Shown here in pieces: positions 58,430 through 64,000 of a stretch of DNA of 64,000 nt; position 1 is the first letter of the stretch, and every line of letters begins with the position of its first letter. The notes beneath the pieces were generated by a model. That model was given only the letters and a program-made list of their open reading frames with translations. It searched no databases and had not been told where the DNA came from. The DNA is from Microbaculum marinum. Its GTDB lineage: Bacteria; Pseudomonadota; Alphaproteobacteria; Rhizobiales; Tepidamorphaceae. A program made the translations under genes and the position numbers. The stretch is taken from the NCBI RefSeq assembly GCF_042646165.1, contig NZ_JBHRTC010000019.1; one strand, 5' to 3'.

Positions 58430-59737
58430 TCAGCCCAGAACGGAAAAGCTGGATTCGGTGTTGATAGGGCGCTTGCGGGAATAGAAGCCGGTATCGATCG
58501 TCCGCCCGATCCGCGGCAGCCTGAACTGCAGCGGCGAGGCGTCGTGGTCGTTGCCGTTCTCGCAGTACTCGACCAGCGCCGCCATCATCTTTCCGGCGAT
58601 CGGCGCGTTCTTGTACTGGTTGCCGCTGGTGCCGCAGGCCATGTAGAAGCCGGGCAGCAGCGATCGGTCGTAGATCGGGATCCAGTCGTCGGTGACGTCG
58701 TAGAGGTCGACGACGCCGCGCGATCTCGACGGGATCCCGAGCGAAGGGACTCGCTGGCCGAGGCGCATCGCCTGCACCTGCCACTGGTCGGTGAAGCTGC
58801 GGTCGTAGTCCGTGTCGTCCTCGACCCAGACATGGGGGTCGCAGGGCGGATCCTCCGAGCCGATCAGGATGTTGTTGCCCAGTTCAGGCCGGCAGTAGCA
58901 GGAGATGTCGCTGTCGGAGACGACGAAGCCGTTCTCGTAGAAGTCGAACCCGGCCGGCGCCGGCACGTGACAGACTTCCTGCCGCAGCGCCCGCGTCGTG
59001 ATCGTCATGTCGTCGAGCACGCCGGCCATGGCGTTGATGCGGGCGGAGGCGGGACCGGCGACGTTGATGACGACCGGCGCATGGATCTCCTCGCCGGACG
59101 ACAGCCGCACGCCCATCGTGCGACCGGCATTCTCCAGTATCTCGGTGACCGTCGACCGGTAGAGAAACTGCGCTCCCTTCTGCGCCGCCGCATAGGCCAG
59201 GTTCTGCGCAGACAGGGCCGGATCGGTGACGTAGCCCGCCGTCGGCCAGAACACGCCCCCTGAAATCTCGCCGCCCGTCGGCTCGCCGAAGCCGGGCTGG
59301 TCGGGTCGCTTGGCCGGATGAAAGTGCTCCAGTTCGAAGAACGGCAGCCGTCGCCTGATCTCCGCCTGAACCCATTGCTCGAACGGACAGTCGAGGGCCC
59401 GGCTGTTTTCCATGTGCTTCTCGAGATGGCCGTTCATGCCGGTCTGCAGCACGAGACAGCCGGTTTCGCGGAACGTCGCCAGGCCGTTCGGATCGGCCGC
59501 CTCGAGATAGTCCGCCCAGTCGCGCCAGTAGAAGTACCCCTCGTAGGCGAAGGCCGTGCCGTCGAGCGTAGAATAGTGCATCCGGATGATGGCGCACGAA
59601 CCAGACGTCGAGCCGTGCCCGGCCTGGGCGTTGCGATCGACCGACACGGTCCTGTAGCCGAGCCTGGCAAGCTCGAGGGCGGTGGCCGCACCGATGACGC
59701 CGGCACCGATGATGATGACGTCCGCTGTCCGTGTCAT
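58430..59737 (-). CDS. DAO family FAD-dependent oxidoreductase
   Basis: 435 residues from the ATG at 59737. Glycine oxidase/sarcosine-dehydrogenase-like flavoprotein: VIIIGAGVIGAATALELARLGYRTVSVDRN binds FAD, GHGSTSGSCAIIRMHYS follows, and VINVAGPASARINAMAG and the C-terminal GFYMACGTSGNQYKNAPIAGKMMAALVE are typical. It oxidises an amine or 2-hydroxy/amino acid. It overlaps the amidohydrolase gene by 4 nt, so the product of one is plausibly the substrate of the other. Confidence 0.88.
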   Translation of the reverse strand: MTRTADVIIIGAGVIGAATALELARLGYRTVSVDRNAQAGHGSTSGSCAIIRMHYSTLDGTAFAYEGYFYWRDWADYLEAADPNGLATFRETGCLVLQTGMNGHLEKHMENSRALDCPFEQWVQAEIRRRLPFFELEHFHPAKRPDQPGFGEPTGGEISGGVFWPTAGYVTDPALSAQNLAYAAAQKGAQFLYRSTVTEILENAGRTMGVRLSSGEEIHAPVVINVAGPASARINAMAGVLDDMTITTRALRQEVCHVPAPAGFDFYENGFVVSDSDISCYCRPELGNNILIGSEDPPCDPHVWVEDDTDYDRSFTDQWQVQAMRLGQRVPSLGIPSRSRGVVDLYDVTDDWIPIYDRSLLPGFYMACGTSGNQYKNAPIAGKMMAALVEYCENGNDHDASPLQFRLPRIGRTIDTGFYSRKRPINTESSFSVLG

Positions 59738-60981
59738 GGGTTGGCTTCCAGCCGGTTGCGATGGAACTGGCCGCCCTTCATCACGATCGGGATGTGCGCG
59801 CCGTCGTCCTCCATCAGCTTGAGATCCTCCAGCGGATTTCCGTCGACCACGATGATGTCGGCATAGGCGTCGGCGGCGATGGTGCCGAGGTCGCCCTTCG
59901 CGCCGATGATCTCGGCGTTCATTCCGGTCGCCTGGTGCAGGATCTCGAAATTCGAGAACACCGGCGCCCGCAGCGAGAACTCGATGCACTGCATCGGCTG
60001 GATCGCGCCGATCAGGTCGGTGCCGAAGCCGACCTTCACGCCGGCATCCTTCATGTGGTTCAGCCGCTCGATAGCCTCACCCTTGATCCGGTCAATCTTG
60101 GCGATGGATTCCGGCGGGTAGCCGAACAGCTCGCCCTTCTCGGCAAGGCCGGCGATGACGGCAAGGGTCGGCACGATGTAGGTGCCCCTGTCGGCGGCCA
60201 TCCGTGCGGTGTCGGGCTCGATCAGCGTGCCGTGCTCGATGCAGTGGACGCCCAGTTCGACGGCCCGCTTCAGCGCCCGGTCCGGGTGGATGTGCGCCGT
60301 GCAGTAGACGAGGTGATTCTCGACCTCCTCGACGATGGCGCGCACCTCGTCGTTGGAGAACTGGATGCCGTCGAGCGGGTCCGACGTGGTCGATGCCCCG
60401 CCGGAGCCGCAGAACTTGATGAAGCTCGCCCCGCGGCGCAGGTTCTCGCGAACCACGCGGCGCACGGCGTCGACGCCGTCGACGACGACGCCGAGCGGAT
60501 TGGCATGGCAGCACCCGCACGCGACCAGATGGTCGTCGCAGGCGTTGAATTCGTGCTGGTGGCGCATGTCGACATGGCCGCCGGTCTGGCTGAGCGCCTT
60601 TTCGCAGTAGAACAGCCGCGGCGCCTTGATCAGCCCGTCGCGGATCGCCAGCCACAGCCCGTAGTCGGCCCCGCCGGTATCGCGAACCGAGGTGAAGCCG
60701 CGGTCGAGCATGTCGCCGAGCATGTTGGCGGCATGGTGGGCATACATGGTCACCGGCAGGCGCTGCAGCCGGGTGACGTTCATGTCGTAGAAGTAGGCGT
60801 GGATGTGGGCATCGATCAGCCCCGGCATCAGCACCCGTCCGCCGCAATCGACGATCTCTGCACCGGCCGGCGGCGGTGCTTCGGAGACGGACTTGATGCG
60901 TTCTCCCTCGACGAGAACGGTGGCGTCTTTCAGCCCGTCGTTCAGACCGTCGAAGACCCGCGCGTTGGTGAAGGCGAGCAT
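59734..60981 (-). CDS. Metal-dependent amidohydrolase family protein
   Basis: 415 residues from the ATG at 60981, nine nt after GAGG; the ATG at 60987 is too close to it. Imidazolonepropionase/Xaa-Pro-dipeptidase-like amidohydrolase: LMPGLIDAHIHAYFYD (HxH), the metal-bridging Lys region SFIKFCGSGGAS, YCTAHIHPDRALKRAVELGVHCIEHGT with two His ligands, and the catalytic Asp in VGFGTDLIG. It cleaves an amide or cyclic amide. Its operon context (TRAP importer, FAD oxidase) suggests uptake and breakdown of an N-acyl or N-alkyl acid. Confidence 0.88.
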   Translation of the reverse strand: MLAFTNARVFDGLNDGLKDATVLVEGERIKSVSEAPPPAGAEIVDCGGRVLMPGLIDAHIHAYFYDMNVTRLQRLPVTMYAHHAANMLGDMLDRGFTSVRDTGGADYGLWLAIRDGLIKAPRLFYCEKALSQTGGHVDMRHQHEFNACDDHLVACGCCHANPLGVVVDGVDAVRRVVRENLRRGASFIKFCGSGGASTTSDPLDGIQFSNDEVRAIVEEVENHLVYCTAHIHPDRALKRAVELGVHCIEHGTLIEPDTARMAADRGTYIVPTLAVIAGLAEKGELFGYPPESIAKIDRIKGEAIERLNHMKDAGVKVGFGTDLIGAIQPMQCIEFSLRAPVFSNFEILHQATGMNAEIIGAKGDLGTIAADAYADIIVVDGNPLEDLKLMEDDGAHIPIVMKGGQFHRNRLEANP

Positions 60982-61009
60982 CGGCATGTTCCTCGAGTGC
61001 AGGAAGGGC

Positions 61010-61035
61010 GCCTCCGCGACGGCCGTCGCGGAGGC
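61010..61035 (-). repeat. 26-bp perfect palindrome after the second TRAP binding-protein gene
   Basis: GCCTCCGCGACGG (61010-61022) is followed directly by its exact complement CCGTCGCGGAGGC (61023-61035). In RNA it gives a stem of about 11 bp. It lies between the binding-protein and amidohydrolase genes and probably attenuates or stabilises the mRNA. An operator role is less likely because it is inside the operon. Confidence 0.6.
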
Positions 61036-61054
61036 CGGTTTCAATCGGCTGCGA

Positions 61055-62071
61055 TCAGCCGTTCAGGGCCTTCTCGATGCGGTCGCAGTATCCGACCGCC
61101 TTCTCGCCGAGCGCCTCGCAGTTGGCGCGCCATGCCTTGACGAGTTCCGCCTGGATCGCCTTGCGATCCTCGATCGGCATCGGGTCGAGCATCTCCATGC
61201 CGCCCTCGGTGGTGAGCCAGTCGTAGGCCTCCTTCTCCGCCGCACCGACCTTCCAGCGCTCCACCGACTCGTTCCACATATTGTGGCTTTCCTCGGTGAG
61301 GATCGCCTTCAGATCATCCGGCAGCTTTTCCCAGGTCGCCTTGTTGACCCCGATCGAGAACGGATAGGCCATCGAGAAGGCGCTGAGATACGAGAAGCAG
61401 CAGGTCACCTCGTAGATCGACTGCGACTGCGCATAGGTCGGACCGTACACGGCCCCGTCGACCACCCCGGTTTTCAGCGCCAGATAGAGTTCCGACGAGG
61501 GGACCACCTGGGTCGAGACGCCGAGCGCGTTGAACGCCTGCAGCCCGTCCTTGGTGAAGTGGCGGAACTTGATGTCGCGCAGCCCGTCCAGCGTGTTGAT
61601 CGGCTCGGTCGTCATGACCACGAGGTCGCGCAGCGCCGCGAACGGGGCGCGGTCGATCTGGACGATGTCCCACTTCTCGTCGAGGATCTCCTTGCCGATC
61701 TCGTACTGGGCATCGACGACCTTCAGGTTCTCCTCCGGATCGACCATCATGCCGTGCGGCACGAACACCCCCATCAGCGGCTCGTCGCGGGTGACGTAGT
61801 AGGGAATGATGCTCATCGCATCCAGCACGCCCTGCTTGAGCACGCGCAGGCTGTCGACGTTCTTGAAGCCGAGCGTCTCGATGGGAACGACCTCGATCTC
61901 GAAGCGGCCGTCGGTGCGCTCGGCCACCCGCCTCGCAAGTTCCTCCAGCTCGAGCGTGGTCGGGTCCTGCGGGCCGACCGACGATCCGAGTTTCCATTCC
62001 ACTTCGGCGGACTGGGCGGCCGACGCCAGGACGGCGAGCGCCGCGGCGAGCGCCAATGTCTTAAGGTTCAT
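61055..62071 (-). CDS. TRAP transporter periplasmic binding protein (DctP family)
   Basis: 338 residues from the ATG at 62071, with GGAGG 5 nt upstream; an in-frame GTG at 62083 is too far forward. Signal peptide ends near AQS-AEV. DctP features: WKLGSSVGPQDPTTLELEELARRVAERTDGRFEIEVVPIETLGF, RDIKFRHFTKDGLQAFNALGVSTQVVPSSELYLALKTGVVDGAVYGP. The ligand is unknown. It is unlike the other binding protein in length and sequence, so the two TRAP systems are not recent duplicates. Confidence 0.9.
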   Translation of the reverse strand: MNLKTLALAAALAVLASAAQSAEVEWKLGSSVGPQDPTTLELEELARRVAERTDGRFEIEVVPIETLGFKNVDSLRVLKQGVLDAMSIIPYYVTRDEPLMGVFVPHGMMVDPEENLKVVDAQYEIGKEILDEKWDIVQIDRAPFAALRDLVVMTTEPINTLDGLRDIKFRHFTKDGLQAFNALGVSTQVVPSSELYLALKTGVVDGAVYGPTYAQSQSIYEVTCCFSYLSAFSMAYPFSIGVNKATWEKLPDDLKAILTEESHNMWNESVERWKVGAAEKEAYDWLTTEGGMEMLDPMPIEDRKAIQAELVKAWRANCEALGEKAVGYCDRIEKALNG

Positions 62072-62119
62072 GGGTACCTCCACTCTGGTGGGCGTTCTGC
62101 CCGGATTGGCCGGCGGACC

Positions 62120-63415
62120 TCATCGGAAGCCGACGGCATTCGGTAGAAACAGGGCGAGCTGCGGCTCGAGCGTGATCAGCACCAGCGCCGCCAGCATCAG
62201 CAGCCAGTAGGGCAGACAGGCGATCGCCGCCTCGCCGAGCGAGACCTCGTTGCGGCTGATTGCCATGATCACGAACAGGTTGATGCCGAGCGGCGGCGTC
62301 AGCAGGCCGATCTCGATGACGATGACGAGCACGATGCCGAACCAGACCGGATCGAACCCGAGCCCAGTCACCAGCGGGAAGACGAACGGCAAAGTGATCA
62401 GCAGCATCTCGATCGGCCCGAAGAAGCAGCCGAGCACCAGGTACATCGCGTAGATCAGTGTAATGACCACCGGCGGCGGCAGGCCCGCCTCCCCGACCAT
62501 GGTGATGAGCTGCTTGGGCAGGCCGGTGAGCGCCACGGCCTGCGACAGGACCAGCGCGCCGGCGATGACGAAGGCGAGCGCGCTGAACGTCCTGACAGTC
62601 GACTGCAGCGCCGCCCAGACCCTGCCCAGGGTCAGTTCCCGGTACAGCAACGCCAGGACGATGGCGGTGGCGATGCCGAGCGCCGCGGCCTCCGTCGGCG
62701 TGGCGAGGCCAAGGAATATCGTGCCGAGGATGGCGAAGATCAGGATCGCGAAGGGCCAGGCTTCCAGGGACTTGAGCAGCGCGCCGCCCAGCGACATGCC
62801 CTCGGCCACATCCGGCACCATCGCGGGCCTCAGCCGTACCATCACGCCGATGAAGATCATGAACATCGTCGCCAGCAGGATCCCCGGCACGATGCCGGCG
62901 ATGAACAGCGCACCGACCGATACGTTCTGCCAGGCGCCGTAGACGATGAGGGCGATCGACGGTGGGATCAGGATGCCGAGCGTGCCGCCGGCCGCGATCG
63001 TGCCGACGACGGCACGCTGGTCGTAGCCCCGCCGCTTCAGCTCGTCATAGGCGATCGAGCCGACCACGGCCGTGGTCGCCGTGGACGAGCCGCTGATCGC
63101 GCTGAACACGGTGCACGCGCCGATATTGGTCTGCAGCAGCTTGCCCGGCAGCCGCTCGAACCCCGGCGAGATCGCCCCGTAGATGCGCTGCGCCAGGCCC
63201 GACTGGCCCAGTATCTCTCCCAGCAGGATGAATGCCGGCACCGCCGTGAAGGTGAAGCTGTTGAAGGTGTTCCACAGCGAATTGCCGAGGACGCTGAAGT
63301 TTCCGCCGAAGGCGAAATACAGCACGATCAGCCCGAGCGCCGCGATCGTCGTCGCCAGCATGGTGCCGGTCAGCAGGGCGAACAGGACGGCAGCGACGAG
63401 GGCGACGGTCAGCAT
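62120..63415 (-). CDS. TRAP transporter large permease (DctM family)
   Basis: 431 residues from the ATG at 63415; an open frame further upstream is a shadow of dctQ. Landmarks are FSAISGSSTATTAVVGSIAYDELKRRGYDQ, GGTLGILIPPSIALIVYGAW, PTEAAALG and EIGLLTPPLGINLFVIMAISRNEVSL. It follows the small subunit gene by 2 nt. Confidence 0.92.
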   Translation of the reverse strand: MLTVALVAAVLFALLTGTMLATTIAALGLIVLYFAFGGNFSVLGNSLWNTFNSFTFTAVPAFILLGEILGQSGLAQRIYGAISPGFERLPGKLLQTNIGACTVFSAISGSSTATTAVVGSIAYDELKRRGYDQRAVVGTIAAGGTLGILIPPSIALIVYGAWQNVSVGALFIAGIVPGILLATMFMIFIGVMVRLRPAMVPDVAEGMSLGGALLKSLEAWPFAILIFAILGTIFLGLATPTEAAALGIATAIVLALLYRELTLGRVWAALQSTVRTFSALAFVIAGALVLSQAVALTGLPKQLITMVGEAGLPPPVVITLIYAMYLVLGCFFGPIEMLLITLPFVFPLVTGLGFDPVWFGIVLVIVIEIGLLTPPLGINLFVIMAISRNEVSLGEAAIACLPYWLLMLAALVLITLEPQLALFLPNAVGFR

Positions 63416-63417
63416 CC

Positions 63418-63972
63418 CTAGATCCCCTCCTCCGCCCCGTTGTCCTCGGCCTCGCGGACGGGAACGCCCCTGAGGGTGCGCTCGAGGTCGACGACGAAGC
63501 GCGCCGCCACCGCCAGCGCCAGCACGAACAGTGCGAACGGCAGGATCATCATCCAGGGCCATTCCAGGAGATTGGCGACATAGCTGCGCGCGCCGAACTG
63601 GTAGCTCGCCCAGGCGAAGTCGAAGGTCTGCCGGATCAGCACGGCAAGCACCACGAGCGACCCGAGGTGGCCGACCGCCATCGCCCAGCCCTGGAGGCGG
63701 CCAGGCAGCCGCCGCCACAGCGGCAGGATCCGGATCTGGCGGCCCTCGGTGAACCCTTCGGTCAGCGACAGGAAGGCAACCGCGACAAACAGATAGCCCG
63801 CAAGCTCCTCGGTTGCCGGGATCGGCCGCTCCAGCGCGTAGCGCTGGACGGCGGAGAACACGAGGATAGCGACGATCGCGGCGACGGAGAGCGCGGAAGC
63901 GATCGCCAGCAGCCGGCCAAGTCCCCGGGTCGATGCATCGGCCAGGCCCGCAATCCGCGCCAGGAGTTCCAT
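63418..63972 (-). CDS. TRAP transporter small permease (DctQ family)
   Basis: 184 residues with four membrane segments: a first helix at ~22-42 (LAIASALSVAAIVAILVFSAV), then QRYALERPIPATEELAGYLFVAVAFLSLTEGFTEGRQIRI, the conserved DctQ stretch. The C-terminal tail is acidic. It is the first TRAP gene visible; the operon may continue upstream past the window end. Confidence 0.9.
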   Translation of the reverse strand: MELLARIAGLADASTRGLGRLLAIASALSVAAIVAILVFSAVQRYALERPIPATEELAGYLFVAVAFLSLTEGFTEGRQIRILPLWRRLPGRLQGWAMAVGHLGSLVVLAVLIRQTFDFAWASYQFGARSYVANLLEWPWMMILPFALFVLALAVAARFVVDLERTLRGVPVREAEDNGAEEGI

Positions 63973-64000
63973 CCGCGCGCCCTACTTCCAGACCGTCCGG

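Noticed and set aside
63973..64000. Possible end of a further minus-strand gene (TAG at 63982-63984, preceded by codons for T-V-W-K)
   Set aside because: Only about five codons are visible, too few to support a gene.

Overview
The window is GC-rich DNA with dense, overlapping operons and looks like an alphaproteobacterium. The evidence is an EcfG-type (GGAAC-N17-CGTT) promoter, a Pho-boxed ugp operon, several ABC and TRAP importers, and a GlgE-type glucan operon. I see no rRNA, tRNA, insertion sequence, phage gene or CRISPR array. The genus cannot be read from the sequence.

Layout. (1) 1-8462, minus strand: a carboxylate-type catabolic cluster with an Asp/Glu-racemase-like protein, an MmgE/PrpD protein, a quinone-reductase-like MDR enzyme, a complete Liv ABC importer and a truncated CaiB/BaiF CoA-transferase. 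Two promoters here carry near-identical palindromic operators. (2) 8745-9430, plus: a small DUF2188 protein and a MaoC protein. (3) 9431-25604, minus: a seven-gene alpha-glucan/trehalose operon, glgE-treS/mak-glgB-glgX-treZ-malQ-treY, with at most 4 nt between genes, behind a general-stress-type promoter. (4) 25677-34940: a surface-glycan cluster with two proteins sharing an MptE-like/DUF115 (flagellin-glycosylation Maf-type) domain, a CMP-sugar synthetase, an inositol-monophosphatase-like enzyme, two dehydrogenases and an orphan gene. (5) 34956-40212: divergent ugpC / ugpAEB plus a phosphodiesterase, with Pho boxes facing both ways. (6) 40231-42116: a DUF3016 protein and an FAD monooxygenase. 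(7) 42094-58011: the most interesting part. (8) 58430-63972, minus: a second TRAP importer with a metal-dependent amidohydrolase and a DAO-type FAD oxidoreductase.

Region 7 reads as a mevalonate/mevalonolactone catabolic regulon. A degradative class II HMG-CoA reductase and an HMG-CoA lyase head an operon. It continues with a CaiB/BaiF CoA-transferase, an enoyl-CoA hydratase and a ribose-type ABC importer. One importer permease is fused to a C-terminal SMP-30/strictosidine-synthase-like beta-propeller, and a second, free propeller protein lies next to it. A MocR-type regulator is divergent from the reductase. A 35-bp composite element (GGTACA...AACAGTC...AACTGTACCC, identical spacing) lies in front of this operon and again in front of a nearby TRAP transporter operon. 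I propose that the organism imports mevalonate or mevalonolactone, that the propellers open the lactone, and that the reductase (run oxidatively) and the lyase give acetyl-CoA and acetoacetate. The transferase and hydratase would let 3-hydroxy-3-methylglutarate and 3-methylglutaconyl-CoA enter at HMG-CoA.

A recurring feature is that each substrate-binding-protein gene is followed by a GC-rich stem-loop (3723-3757, 39301-39326, 46856-46879, 55007-55032, 61010-61035). This probably sets mRNA stability or relative expression.
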